A DNA stretch of 64,000 nt from Siphonodentalium dalli (GCA_032622095.1 CP136062.1:231524578-231588577); one strand, 5' to 3'. Counted from the first letter of the stretch, positions 8,788 through 21,083 are shown. A program made the numbers and translations. Notes: generated by a model not told the origin, from the sequence alone.

Positions 8788-10668
8788 TTTAAAATAATAA
8801 TAATTATAGCCCGATACATGTTCTGTCATATAATAATAATTATAGCCCGATACATGTTCTGTCATATAATAATAATTATAGCCCGATACATGTTCTGTCA
8901 TATAATAATAATTATAGCCCGATACATGTTCTGTCATATAATAATAATTATAGCCCAATACATGTTCTGTCATATAATAATAATTATAGCCCGATACATG
9001 TTCTGTCATATAATAATAATTATAGCCCGATACATGTTCTGTCATATAATAATAATTATAGCCCGATACATGTTCTGTCATATAATAATAATTATAGCCC
9101 GATACATGTTCTGTCATATAATAATAATTATAGCCCGATACATGTTCTGTCATATAATAATAATTATAGCCCGATACATGTTCTGTCATATAATAATAAT
9201 TATAGCCCGATACATGTTCTGTCATATAATAATAATTATAGCCCGATACATGTTCTGTCATATAATAATAATTATAGCCCGATACATGTTCTGTCATATA
9301 ATAATAATTATAGCCCGATACATGTTCTGTCATATAATAATAATTATAGCCCGATACATGTTCTGTCATATAATAATAATTATAGCCCGATACATGTTCT
9401 GTCATATAATAATAATTATAGCCCGATACATGTTCTGTCATATAATAATAATTATAGCCCGATACATGTTCTGTCATATAATAATAATTATAGCCCGATA
9501 CATGTTCTGTCATATAATAATAATTATAGCCCGATACATGTTCTGTCATATAATAATAATTATAGCCCGATACATGTTCTGTCATATAATAATAATTATA
9601 GCCCGATACATGTTCTGTCATATAATAATAATTATAGCCCGATACATGTTCTGTCATATAATAATAATTATAGCCCGATACATGTTCTGTCATATAATAA
9701 TAATTATAGCCCGATACATGTTCTGTCATATAATAATAATTATAGCCCGATACATGTTCTGTCATATAATAATAATTATAGCCCGATACATGTTCTGTCA
9801 TATAATAATAATTATAGCCCGATACATGTTCTGTCATATAATAATAATTATAGCCCAATACATGTTCTGTCATATAATAATAATTATAGCCCGATACATG
9901 TTCTGTCATATAATAATAATTATAGCCCAATACATGTTCTGTCATATAATAATAATTATAGCCCAATACATGTTCTGTCATATAATAATAATTATAGCCC
10001 AATACATGTTCTGTCATATAATAATAATTATAGCCCAATACATGTTCTGTCATATAATAATAATTATAGCCCGATACATGTTCTGTCATATAATAATAAT
10101 TATAGCCCGATACATGTTCTGTCATATAATAATAATTATAGCCCGATACATGTTCTGTCATATAATAATAATTATAGCCCGATACATGTTCTGTCATATA
10201 ATAATAATTATAGCCCAATACATGTTCTGTCATATAATAATAATTATAGCCCGATACATGTTCTGTCATATAATAATAATTATAGCCCGATACATGTTCT
10301 GTCATATAATAATAATTATAGCCCGATACATGTTCTGTCATATAATAATAATTATAGCCCGATACATGTTCTGTCATATAATAATAATTATAGCCCGATA
10401 CATGTTCTGTCATATAATAATAATTATAGCCCGATACATGTTCTGTCATATAATAATAATTATAGCCCAATACATGTTCTGTCATATAATAATAATTATA
10501 GCCCAATACATGTTCTGTCATATAATAATAATTATAGCCCAATACATGTTCTGTCATATAATAATAATTATAGCCCAATACATGTTCTGTCATATAATAA
10601 TAATTATAGCCCGATACATGTTCTGTCATATAATAATAATTATAGCCCGATACATGTTCTGTCATATT
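8788..10668. repeat. 36-bp minisatellite, about 52 units
   Basis: The unit is TAATAATAATTATAGCCCGA + TACATGTTCTGTCATA. It is extremely homogeneous: almost all variation is one G/A site (CCCGATA or CCCAATA). Two blocks of four A-type units occur at about 9927-10035 and 10467-10575. Because 36 is a multiple of three and the unit lacks stops in one frame on each strand, both strands carry frames of more than 620 codons (minus MTEHVSGYNYYY, plus FCHIIIIIARYM). Non-coding array is the default reading. Confidence 0.97.
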
Positions 10669-10744
10669 GCCATTTTCACGCTGTGTTGACACAATTTGAG
10701 ATTACTGCAACTAATTATACACAAAACTGAAAGGTAAAGATAAA

Positions 10745-10852
10745 GCCTAAGCAGAATGAGGTCCCAGAGGGTAAACTACCCAAATGGCAAAGCTAGACCG
10801 CTGTGTGGCAGATCGTCACTAAATTCACCGTTTGGGGACCTCAATATGCAAA
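10745..10852. repeat. Foldback family B copy
   Basis: GCAGAATGAGGTCCC at 10753 is matched in reverse by GGGGACCTCAATATGC near 10852, with CACTAAATTCACC in the inner right arm. The same palindrome is cleaner at 23314-23407 and 25127-25217. Confidence 0.7.
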
Positions 10853-11385
10853 TGACAGACATACTATTCCAAGGCATGAAGATCACGCAAAAAATAGAAA
10901 GCTAACATGTTAATCTAGTGCACTCACTGCATGGCGTAACAGCATGTTGTGCGACCCATCCATAAATGATGCCACAGTCCTCAATATGCAGACATACTAT
11001 TCCAAGACATGGAGGTCACGCAAAAATAGAAAGCTAATATGTTGACCTAGTGCACTCACTGCATGGTGTAACAGCATGTTGTGGGACCCACCCATACATG
11101 ATGCCACAGTCCTCAATATGCAGACATACTATTCCAAGACATGGAGGTCACGCAAAAAATAGAAAGCTAATATGTTGACCTAGTGCACTCACTGCATGGT
11201 GTAACATCATGTTGTGGGACCCACCCATACATGATGCCACAGTCCTCAATATGCAGACATACTATTCCAAGGCATGGAGGTCGCGCAGAAAATAGAAAGC
11301 TAATATGTTGACCTAGTGCACTCACTGCATGGTGTAACAGCATGTTGTGCGACCCATCGATGCCACAGTCCAGGCATACTATTTA
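10840..11385. repeat. ~132-bp tandem repeat, about 4 units
   Basis: Units start with CCTCAATATGCAGACATACT at 10979, 11111 and 11244, with a first diverged unit at about 10845 and a truncated last one. The array begins at the right end of the foldback, whose terminal CCTCAATATGC forms part of the unit. Confidence 0.9.
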
Positions 11386-11574
11386 TTGCATCAAATTCTA
11401 ACCAGGATGCACTATCATTGCATGGAGTTATATCAGAGCTAGCCAGGTCTGTTAAACCTAACAGGGTGGTTTATCATGCACGATATTGGTTCTCATGCGA
11501 AATATACTAATCTTGGAGTGTTTCCAGGTCCAAATGTAATGCCCAGTGTTCAACATACTAGAATTGTACTGGTC

Positions 11575-11970
11575 ACGATATTACTAAATCGATACTGAGT
11601 GACGACTATCTGACAACAAGACACAACCATACACGTCACTAGTTTTCATTACGAAACTCTACTAAATTGATACTTAGTGACGACTTTCTGACAACTAGAC
11701 GCATCAATAATACACGTCACTAGTTTTCATTACGAAACTCTACTAAATTGATACTTAGTGACGACTTTCTGACAACTAGACGCATCAATAATACACGTCA
11801 CTAGTTTTCATAACGAAAATCTACTAAATTGATACTTAGTGACGACTTTCTGATAACAAGACACAGCAATAATACACGTCACTAGTTTTCATAACGAAAA
11901 TCTACTAAATTGATACTTAGTGACGACTTTCTGATAACAAGACACAGTAATAAACGATTACTACTTATCA
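11575..11970. repeat. 81-bp tandem repeat, about 5 units
   Basis: The unit contains GATACTTAGTGACGACTTTC and ACACGTCACTAGTTTTCAT. Consecutive TACTAAATTG starts lie 81 bp apart (11660, 11741). Units differ by scattered substitutions. Confidence 0.92.
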
Positions 11971-11984
11971 TAACTAAACCAGCG

Positions 11985-12112
11985 ACTCACAGATACCGCT
12001 CTATGATATCTCTAACTCACAGATACCGCTCTATGATATCTCTAACGATCAGATACCGCTCTATGATATCTCTAACTCACAGATACCGCTCTATGATATC
12101 TCTAACGATCAG
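11985..12112. repeat. 27/30-bp tandem repeat, 4 units
   Basis: Units of CAGATACCGCTCTATGATAT + CTCTAAC, alternating between ACTCACAG and ACGATCAG junctions. That alternation suggests a two-unit higher-order step. Confidence 0.9.
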
Positions 12113-13430
12113 AGTTCGCGTTGCCGCTTGCCAAATTTGCCATTGACAAAAATAATTCATATTCGGCAAAAAATATTTTCATTTGGCAAGGGTTTTGGCT
12201 AGTCACTTAATAATTCCTCAAGATAGTTGAAATAATTGGTCAATCAATTAACCAATCATTTCAGGAAACTCTTACAATTTAATTGTATATTAGTGGTGTT
12301 TTGGAAAAGTTAACACCGATCAATATGCAGTTAATCTGATATAGCATCCGGGTGGAAATTTTACTAGTATTTATTGCCGTGGTGTTTACTTAGCTAATCC
12401 TCTTTTGACGAGCCCTTCTGAGGAAGGAACCATTCTACAACTGTATTGTCCAGTTATTTGTTTCTTGTTGTATGATAAACCTCAGTACAGAGGCGACAAT
12501 AATTAATAATTAACGGCTTCCTATAGATATCAAGAGCCGTTCAAATATCGATTATCGAAATATAAGACTCTTTGTTGCATATAACTTAATAATATCAGTA
12601 ATAGAATTTGGCAATTTCTAAACGAAAATTTGGCAAAAATTATTTTCATTTGGCAAAATATTTGGTCCAGCGCGGACCCTGCTAACGATGCACTCCGGAG
12701 ATTACAACCAGATGCCAATGGGAGCGATGTCGCTGATCATTATTACATGAAGCTGTGACGATTAAAACTCTTTAAACTACTCGCCGATCTTCGTCGGTTG
12801 CTCACAACTTGAAGTCATAATTTAACACAATATTGTGATCTGGTTCACTCGCTGGTTTATTAGTTCAAACACATTCACTTACGAAGAGATAATAAATTTT
12901 ACTTTAAAAACGAGGAAGTACCGTTTGAAGAAAGTGTCCAGAATTGCTTTAATAGTTCCCGGAAAATAAACCAATACCTGAAGTAGATACGTAAAGCCTT
13001 TTGATGAGAATCTAGCTTCAGTTCTGGAAGATTAAGTTTCTGATAAGTTTACCATGACCATCAATGTTAAAGATGGATTATCTCTTCATATAACAATTTT
13101 GAAATAGTTTCGTGGGTATAAAATACTAAAAATAAATTGAAGACCCATATCCGGAAACGCTTCTATCATTAATATTGAATATATTCCGAACATTTTAATA
13201 TAAAATGAGATGATTAAGCGGGACATTTTATTGATCTATTTTTAGAATAGACCATTCAGGCGATACCATATAACGATATAGATAAATAGAGTGTTCCCAT
13301 AGCTATGTTCCCAACGTCAAATGTCCCAGATTATATTGCTGTATTTGATTACTTAGTTATAAGCGATAATGACTCTATTACAACTAACGTTTATTTGTGA
13401 CAAAATGACAGAATACAAATTCTGGTCTCT
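12113..13430. other. No recognisable feature
   Basis: AT-rich sequence. TTGGCAAA-type words recur around 12130-12200 and 12610-12665 (ATTATTTTCATTTGGCAA), suggesting an old duplication. No coding or mobile-element signature was identified. Confidence 0.35.
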
Positions 13431-13655
13431 GTTAACACTAACCACTCTGTTAACACTAACCACTCTGTTAACACTATTGTTCGTCATTCTGGTCTCTGTT
13501 AACACTAACCACTATTGTTCGTCAGCTAGACTCTGTTAACACTAACCACTATTGTTCGTCATTCTGGTCTCTGTTAACACTAACCACTATTGTTCGTTAT
13601 TCTGGTCTCAGTTAACACTAACCACTATTGTTCGTCAGCTAGACAACCACACGTT
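13430..13655. repeat. Compound minisatellite, units of ~18 and ~38-48 bp
   Basis: Short CTCTGTTAACACTAACCA units sit next to longer units that add CTATTGTTCGTCATTCTGGT or CTATTGTTCGTCAGCTAGA. Several length classes are interleaved. Confidence 0.85.
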
Positions 13656-13823
13656 GTTAGACCAGAACATATTCGAAATATGATCGATATTAATCGATAG
13701 AAGTATGTCTGGACAGCAGTCTTCGACTCATATCTATTTTGTTATTCCCCGGTAACTTTATATCACATGTTTTCAAAGAGATAGACCATCTTTAACATTT
13801 ACCATCTCTGGGCCACATTACAA

Positions 13824-14686
13824 TAGGGCCCTGCGAATCGATTTGATTCGATGCGATTCAGAATCGTTTCATTCGATTCGATTCGAAATCGGCTGTCCTG
13901 ATTCGAATTTTATTGTATCTGTTCTCTCAGGTGCATTAACAGCATCCCCATGGTTACTATAGACTACAGCTAGAGTATACTGTTCTCTCAGGTGCATTAA
14001 CAGCATCCCCATGGTTTCTATAGACTACAGCTAGAGTATACTTACAACATTGATCTTCTGTTAAGAAACTTTGCGATACTAGCGAACGAATGCAGGCAGA
14101 TAACACTGTCACAAATGATCTATAAATAGACCGCCAAATTATTTAATTCATTATGATCTCAGTAAGAAAGATGTAAACCCAACATGACTACGGAATTCCT
14201 GGAGTTGAATGTCACAAGATAATTACAGCCAAAGTCATTCGGAAAACCTCACAAGTCTCCACCACAAACTGGTATACTACAATAGGTCAAGGAGTTCAGC
14301 GTGATACAATTCAAATGGCAGATGTTAGTACAACACGGAGATCAATGAAGTTTGACGACTTCAAAAATTTAACAGCACATTATAAAAAGTTACTCCACGT
14401 CCACCACTCTTCGCATTCAATGATTCACATCCATTAGCATGTATGTAGAAACTGAGATGCATGCACATTGCGCAGAAGATGCAGTAATATGATTAGGAAA
14501 AATACAATCCATTGGCGATAAGTTATTAATAGTTTTTGGTTTGTTACAGCCGAACTGATTCACCTCTTCACTGTTGATACACTCAATTTTACGATTCGAT
14601 TCGATATTCGATGCTATTTCGAATCTCTTACCAGATTCTATTCGAGATTCGATTCGAGATGAAAATCCCCGATTCGCAGGGCCCTA
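13824..14686. mobile_element. hAT-like non-autonomous element (863 bp)
   Basis: Terminal inverted repeats are TAGGGCCCTGCGAATCG at the left and CGATTCGCAGGGCCCTA at the right. They continue into GATTCGATTCG-rich subterminal stretches. The flanking octamers CATTACAA and CATTAAAG agree at 6 of 8 positions. An AGGGC-type terminus with an 8-bp duplication fits hAT elements. No transposase remains. A ~60-bp segment (CTCTCAGGTGCATTAACAGC...) is duplicated at 13921 and 13983. Confidence 0.7.
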
Positions 14687-14758
14687 CATTAAAGCCACAT
14701 GGCGGTTTGCGCTCCAAAATATACACCTAATAATATTAGACATCTCTGAGCCGCCACC

Positions 14759-15126
14759 TTAACGATTCCATGAAAGTTTCCGAAAACCATGTGCCAATGC
14801 ATACTCTTATATATGCGAGTCTCTAATAGGGAGCCTAGAATATATAGGAGAATGCATTGGCCTAACAGTATTTACAGTAAGCCAGTACATTCTCTTATAT
14901 ATGTGAGGCTCCATATGGGAGACTTACATATATCAGATAATGCACTGGCACATGATGTTTATGCTGCAGCAGCGCATCTCCCGCCATGAAAGGGTTAATA
15001 ACCAAGCCGATATATAAAGTTTAATGTTTAACCCACAGGGAGCCTCACACAGATGGAAGCATGCACTACATAGTGTCGTCTGCTGCAGTCTATGTGGGGC
15101 TCCCTGTGGGTCATGAAAGGGTTAAA
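14759..15126. mobile_element. TTAA-bounded composite MITE with two palindromes and a core hairpin
   Basis: Runs from TTAACGATTCCATGAAAG to TCATGAAAGGGTTAA. It contains two ~75-bp palindromes (14790-14868 and 14881-14953), then CTGCAGCAGCGCATCTCCC, then the ~81-bp core hairpin at 15031-15111. The core has stems ACCCACAGGGAGCC / GGCTCCCTGTGGGT and contains GTCGTCTGCT at 15075-15084. The internal CATGAAAGGGTTAA at 14989 shows that the core tail is an added segment. TTAA plus CCCTTT ends suggest piggyBac-type mobilisation. Confidence 0.65.
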
Positions 15127-15592
15127 TCCACATTTGCGCTCCAAAATACACAAAACAATAGTCGAGGTTGATGTGTTCCCGTTATCGAAATAGGTCGATA
15201 AATACTTGAACTACCTTTCTATACGGGCATCATGTCACAGGAAGACATATTGAAGTCATAAAAAATACAACTTTGAACACTATGTCTGGGTCCCAAACAT
15301 CCATGTGCAGGGTATGGAACAGAAATAAGTGTTTCGCGTTAATCTGTTCCTCACATGGTAGATATAAATAGCGTTTGTTTCACTTCTGTGCGAAAATTTA
15401 AAAACAGCTGGAAAATGGCTGTGATCGTGGAAAGTATTTATCACAGCATATGGAGCCGGTATATAAATATTTCGTGTATTTGTCAACCAATCGTATCCCT
15501 TCATCCAAATTACGTGATCAAAATTTGGAAGTTCGAATGAGCCATAGCCCTTTAACCCTGATTACCAACTATACTAAGCAGACTCATAACTA

Positions 15593-15786
15593 TGTCGCAA
15601 CCATCACATTTATTGCACTATGTCGCTACCATCACATTTATTGCACTATGTCGCTACCATCACATTTATTGCACTATGTCGCTACCATCACATTTATTGC
15701 ACTATGTCGCTACCATCACATTTATTGCATTATGTCGCTACCATCACATTTATTGCACTATGTCGCTACCATCACATTTATTGCAT
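15593..15786. repeat. 28-bp minisatellite, 7 units
   Basis: The unit is CATCACATTTATTGCACTAT + GTCGCTAC. Highly homogeneous; open in several frames because few stops occur. Confidence 0.95.
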
Positions 15787-15886
15787 TGTTTCGAGGTTGA
15801 CTTTTGGATTTATCAACCCGAGGAAGTTAATATTTCATGAGTTCCAATGGTTGATAAATCCGCATGTCAACCGCGAAACAATGCAA
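15781..15886. repeat. ~106-bp foldback
   Basis: TTGCATTGTTTCGAGGTTGA at 15781 and GGATTTATCAACC are mirrored by GGTTGATAAATCC and CGCGAAACAATGCAA ending at 15886. The spacer is about 25 bases. It abuts the 28-bp array, whose units end in the same TTGCA word. Confidence 0.8.
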
Positions 15887-15956
15887 CAAGTGTTTTATTA
15901 TATGATCTACCAATGTTATCAAGCCCATTAGGCCTGAAATACCTTACTGATCCGAG

Positions 15957-16388
15957 TATATATGTGACCCGCCATATCAAATCCAGTCGTAAGTCGGGAT
16001 TTTTTTTACCCTGTGCCAATGCATTCTCTTATATATGCGAGTCGACCATAGGTCGCCTCGCATATATAAGAGAATGCCTTGGCCTAACAATTTTTTATCA
16101 TTTTTTTAAAATAAATGTTTCTTACAATTTTTAGGACATAAAATAAAAAACATTCATTACCCTGCAGGGAGCCCCACACATATATAGAAGCATATAGAAG
16201 AGTGTCGTCTGCTCATGTTTGTCTGGGGCTCTGTATGGGTGAAATTATAAAATTGTTAAAGAATACAAGAAAAAATTATTAAAATTGTAAAAAATTGTTA
16301 GGTCGACTCGCATATATAAGAGAATGCATTGGCACAAGGTAAAAAAATCCCGACTTACGACTGGATTTGATATGGCGGGTCACATATA
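15957..16388. mobile_element. TA-bounded double-hairpin MITE (type A), copy 1
   Basis: Inverted ends are TATATGTGACCCGCCATATC and its complement at 16388, extending about 45 bp through AGTCGTAAGTCGGGA. Just inside each end lies a palindrome built on GCCAATGCATTCTCTTATAT. The right-hand one has lost an arm. The centre holds the core hairpin (16159-16240) with GTCGTCTGCT. No coding sequence. TA flanks suggest a Tc1/mariner-type mobiliser. Confidence 0.85.
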
Positions 16389-18010
16389 CGTTATACATGG
16401 ATCAATCGAATGAAGATTGAAGAACAATGTGATTCAGTCAAAATTTAACCCATGTTTATAAACCACTGAGTAATAATGCGTATTGAACTTTGAAAAACGA
16501 AGCTGGGATTCGAGGAATTGATAATAGCCAATCAGAATATATACGTATCAGCATGGGTCAAAGGTTAAAAGATAAATGAAGGAGGAAATGACGGCGCTGT
16601 TGTCATGCACATCGTCCCCGCTCTGGACACACATGAACCCTACTGATATCATGTCAGGCATGCACGTTGATCAATGCAAAATTGGGCTGAGATGAATTTT
16701 GGGTCATGGTTCATAACCACATTAAAGCTGACCACCACAGCTCTCTTACCACTGTGGCCTAATTCCAAATGACTGCTCCCTCCTTGAGTTGACTACATTG
16801 CATATCAACATTTGTTTTCATTGGGCTGGAATATTTGTGACAGATTTATTCTTCATTATAATATATGGCAGTATTATGCTATATTATGCAATTAAAAATC
16901 TAACTCAACATTGTGATACAAATGAAGCCATCTCTCATATATCAAAGACAATAAGCCATCTTGGTGATTGGAGTGTTGTGTGAACTTATTAATTATTCTA
17001 GCAGTTCTTGGTACCCAAAACTAATATTTTCAAACCTCTCAAATGAATTAAAATCAATTTTGTTGTCGTCTCTTAATAATTGCTCAGATTCTATATACAT
17101 GTATACAATGAAGAAATGTGAAATTCAAGAATTTTTCACCAGATAGATCCAGAGAAATTCCTTGTTGAAAATCCCTTGCCATTTTTGGCTGGATTTATGC
17201 AAAACGTGCGTCTACAGTGTCTCCCCTTATAAACCGCCAGCTGCGCGAACCGGGTCTTGACAAACATAACACCCACTCATATTGGTTAACTGGGGGCGAC
17301 GCCCAATGTAGTTAATAAAAACTTACTCATGTTTGAATTCCGTCCCTTAATTCCGCTACACGTCACGTGCAAAATGAACAACGGCACTACGGAAGACTCA
17401 TTGTACCTAGCTTGAAACGGTAATCCTATATACAGGAACGATCATCGTGAATATAATCGAATCGATATCGGTTGTCGAAGGAGTCTGTGCATGCTATAGG
17501 CAGCTTCTCCGCTTGTGACACCGGATCAATGAGAGAAGCGATGGCAAGACAGCAGATCACGCAGAAATCAATAACAAGTCACGTGACTCGAACTGTAATT
17601 GCAGAGGTTTACGAGAAACTTTTCATTACCATAGATAAAAGTTGGATCAATATGATGGAAGAATGAAACGAAACGAATAACGGTTGCTAAATAGACTCGG
17701 GGCACCATGACAGTTGCCTTACGATTTTGTGTTATATTGATCCGTTTCTGTCGTTAGCACTCGAAGGCGGTATCATAAAATCATGAAGTTGATTGATACG
17801 TATGGGTTGCATAAATTGGCGGACCGGGAAACGGACACTGAATCTGATGGTTTGCCGGGATTAATGTGATGGAGTAAAAATGAACTGATTGTAACTCGTC
17901 GAATAAACAAGATGGCTCGAAGGACTGATGTCGCCGTATATAACGAGGTCGGAATTAATAGCATGGGATTTCTGGTGTATATCCAGAGACACGGACTTAA
18001 ACACCCCTGG
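16389..18010. other. No recognisable feature
   Basis: Mixed AT-rich sequence with open frames up to about 64 codons (for example 17472-17666) and no recognisable domain. No repeat shared with the rest of the window was noticed. Confidence 0.3.
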
Positions 18011-18437
18011 TCAAGTGGCCCTGCTAGTTTGCTAAGATGTTAGTGATCCTGCTGAATTGCTATGATGCTGGTAGGGCAAACTGATTCCGTTACGAAAAAG
18101 TACCGTTATTTTTTTTCTAAAGTTGTCATATTCATGGTGATCGGATAAGCTGAACATATCCAAGAAAAGCCATAATTTGTATCAAACATTAATACTGGTT
18201 AACATGGTTGTATTCGTCGTTGCAAATCAACTATAATCAAGATGGATATTCATGTCGTTTGCAAACCCCAGCGCAGCCATTAATACATTTAAAAAAATGT
18301 ATATATTCTTAAATGGTCCATACAGATACACTGTTTTTTCTCAAATCGCACCGTGTAACGGCATCAGTTTGCCCTACCAGCATCATAGCAATTCAGCAGG
18401 ACCACAAACATCATAGCAAACAAGCAGGACCAGTTGA
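18011..18437. mobile_element. MITE family H with internally duplicated inverted ends, copy 1
   Basis: Each ~90-bp terminal repeat holds two versions of a ~31-bp word (GTCCTGCTGAATTGCTATG) followed by CTGGTAGGGCAAACTGAT. The ends read TCAAGTGGCC and GGACCAGTTGA. The second copy, 49794-50240, is in the opposite orientation. Interior similarity includes ATCAAGATGGATATTCATGT here against the complement of the second copy. No transposase. Confidence 0.8.
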
Positions 18438-18514
18438 CGAGGGTTGTTAATAGCATGAATTGGTTTCCTGGTGAATACAGGTCTGTACAGAGCGTATGGC
18501 AATGCATGACACGG

Positions 18515-18980
18515 CAGTAAAGGTACTCAGTCCGATCAGAGGGTCCCCATATCACCAAGATACAACAACAACAACATTTCTTCAAAATACGCTTTAGTTT
18601 TCAGAATCGATTAATTGCTAACCACTGCCAGCTTACTCAACTATGGTATCAAATTTCCCAAAACGTGTTATTTATCAACATTTTGTTCAAAGAAATATAG
18701 CCGTATTATCACTTTAGTATTCACAAAATTGGGCCGTATTACTACTTGTTTTTTAGAGTTATCCATCTTCAGCCACAATTTTGACCGAGACCTTCCGTTT
18801 GCCGTCGTGTTTCTGGGCCACTATTAATTGAACTAACAAACTTCAAAAATCGATATCTGATCACTCTGAGCTTTGATGGGTGGGTTCCTCGACTCGAATC
18901 AAATATTTTTTACCTCCGGAGCCAAAGAAATAGTAATTTAGGAGCGTTAATTCGGATTGAGTACCTTTAATAGCATGTGA
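18515..18980. repeat. Dispersed repeat family E, copy 1
   Basis: Aligns with 35838-36295. Shared words include TTCTTCAAAATACGCTT, CGTGTTATTTATCAACAT, ATCTGATCACTCT and GACTCGAATCAAATA. This copy has a short (CAA)n near 18560 where the other has a longer one. Type unknown. Confidence 0.7.
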
Positions 18981-19122
18981 TGTTATATACGTAGATGTAT
19001 ATACTCTGGATAATTATATGTCAACCGTTCAAAACATACAAACTGTTTAATGTCCAGATGGGAAACGTTATAACACTGAACAAACAACATGCGGGATATA
19101 TTTCTTTGTTGATACTTATTCC

Positions 19123-19387
19123 TCAACCCTTTCATGATGGGAGCTTCGCTGGTGCAGCATTAAAGACCATTGCCAGTGCATTATCTTATATATGCGATAC
19201 CCCATATGAAGCCAGGCATATATAAGAAAATGCACTAGCTTCCAAGGTCAAGGTAAATACAATTGTTAGACTAATGCATTCCATTATATATATGCGGGGC
19301 TGCATATGGGAGACTCGCATATATAAGATAATTCACTGGCACAGGGGTTTCGCTAAATTTCAGGAAGCTCCAGTTATGGAAGGTCAA
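19123..19387. mobile_element. piggyBac-like MITE flanked by TCAA
   Basis: Ends are CCCTTTCATGATGGGAGC and GAAGCTCCAGTTATGGAAGG, flanked on both sides by TCAA instead of the usual TTAA. It contains GCTGGTGCAGCATTAAAGA and two palindromes (19170-19235 and 19270-19342). It lies just left of the Penelope-like fragment. Confidence 0.65.
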
Positions 19388-19485
19388 TCGCGACTGTTTA
19401 ACTTGTGTGAGTCTATATCGCAATATACTTTTAATTCAATAATCTGGAGAAAAAATCCATGATTGTCTGCGTTGTCCAGCTACAA
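19388..19485 (+). pseudogene. Penelope-like element, segment before the GIY-YIG domain
   Basis: Read in frames that shift, this stretch gives CLTC, then SQYTFNS, then SGEKIHDCLRCPAT. This is the CxxC-bearing linker that normally sits immediately before the YIGET motif in Penelope-like proteins. The continuation lies at 21080, after two nested insertions. It contains a stop and at least one frameshift. Identification is by motif order, not by alignment. Confidence 0.55.
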
Positions 19486-20643
19486 TACAGTATACCAGTC
19501 AAAAGAAGTGGTATATTAAGCGCGCTATTTTCGCGCCCAATATCGCAATAATATTGCAAGTGGAAACGCTTATAAGCGTGCCGCTTGTGATATTATTGCA
19601 ATATTTTGCGCTTAATATCGCAATATTTCTCGCTTAATATTTCGACATCTTACGCTCAAAATGTGACATTTAAATCAAATTATTGCTTCTTCTATATTGT
19701 TTATTAAATAGAGACAATGTTTTAGATTTGTATATAATTATAGGTGTAAATGCTATATGTACAATATGCACACTATATGCAAGGTATTTATCTAATATAA
19801 ATATAACACTATCGGGTCTCATTGTCGACTCCTCGACATATGACCTCTGTGGCCAAGCTCTCTGGTGCAATTAGTAATCATTTTTTTGCGAATGATTATA
19901 TCCAGATCTGGAAGAAATATGTCACTACTCTATATCGGACGTTCCGCATAACATAGTCCGTTATGCGTGGTGTTATTTGACGAGTTACTCGATCCAATAT
20001 TTATGTATGGCTCGTGTTTATTGATCACCAAATATCCGGAAACATGGGTTAACCATCCGATTTTAATGCAATTGATAGCACTGATTTACGGTGTTTGTTA
20101 TGACCGACAGCGGCAAATCTGCCTGACATCGTACCAATTGTGTCACCTCGCAACAATTATGCTATTTGACGTGTCTACAAAAGTCAATTTAGGTCATGCG
20201 GTAATTTCATATAGATATTTTGTGGACTATTCTATATCAGTGTTGTGAGATAACACTTTTATATTGTTTAATTCGACGTTAAATGTAAATGTTTTCGTAC
20301 CCACGAAGCGACGGAATACAACTATAAATTCAAATTGGCGCGCCTGTACTTGACCCAGGTACCGACCTAAAAATAACGTGAAATAGTTCGAACCAATCAT
20401 GTTAATCGTATTAAAGCCGAGTCGGAAATGGTGACGGAATCTGACGAGGTTTGCCGAATGTATCGGGTCTGTATGAAATTTAGCGCGCTTAGTATCGCAA
20501 TATTTTGCGTTCAATAACGCAATAATAAGTGCAACATATTTTTGGTATTGCGCTATAATCGCGCCTTTTTCGAAATTAAGCGCTCTCAATATCGCAATAA
20601 AGGCGCGCCTCAATATACCACGTCTTCTGACTGGTATACTATA
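19486..20643. mobile_element. TA-flanked inverted-repeat element family C (1.16 kb)
   Basis: Left end TACAGTATACCAGTC and right end GACTGGTATACTATA are inverted repeats that continue through GTGGTATATT and GCGCG-rich words (AAGCGCGCTATTTTCGCGCC). Subterminal parts are full of ATATCGCAATA words. CAGT-type ends at TA fit Tc1/mariner MITEs. A long minus-strand frame inside (20227-20658) shows no transposase motif. Partial relatives end at 27106 and 59698. Confidence 0.7.
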
Positions 20644-21083
20644 TATGTGACCCGCCATATCAAATTCAGTCGTAAGTCGGGATTTTTTTTATCCTGTGCC
20701 AATGCATTCTCTTACGGCCGACTCGCATATATAAGAGAATGCATTGGCCTAACAATTTTTTACAATTTTATTAATGTTTTTTTGTATTCTTTAACAATTT
20801 TATAATTTCACCCATACAGAGCCCCAGACAAACATGAGCAGACGACACTCTTCTATATGCTTCTATATAATTGTGGAGCTCCCTGCAGGGTAATGGATGT
20901 TTTTTATTTTATGTCCTAAAAATTGTAAGAAACATTTATTAAAAAAAAATGATAAAAAATTGTTAGGCCAATGCATTCTCTTATATATGCGAGGCGACCT
21001 ATGGTCGACTCGCATATATAAGAGAATGCATTGGCACAGGGTAAAAAAATCCCGACTGGATTTGATATGGCGGGTCACATATA
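20642..21083. mobile_element. Type A double-hairpin MITE, copy 2 (reverse orientation)
   Basis: TATATGTGACCCGCCATATC at 20642 is mirrored by GATATGGCGGGTCACATATA at 21083. The left palindrome has lost most of one arm; the right one (20967-21035) is complete. The core hairpin is at 20810-20891 and carries GCAGACGAC. The left end abuts the family C element and the right end falls inside the YIG codons of the Penelope-like element. Confidence 0.85.

Noticed and set aside
7413-10668. CRISPR array
   Set aside because: Units are directly adjacent with no unique spacers, in a eukaryotic repeat context and with no cas genes.
8767-10692. 641-codon and 623-codon frames on opposite strands
   Set aside because: The 36-bp unit lacks stops in one frame of each strand. 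Both cannot sensibly be genes and neither has a non-repeat domain.
17472-17666. 64-codon frame as a small gene
   Set aside because: No domain, no conserved neighbour, and its length is within chance expectation.
20227-20658. 143-codon minus-strand frame as a transposase for the family C element
   Set aside because: No DDE/D-type motif or helix-turn-helix was visible, and it runs across the inverted terminal repeat.
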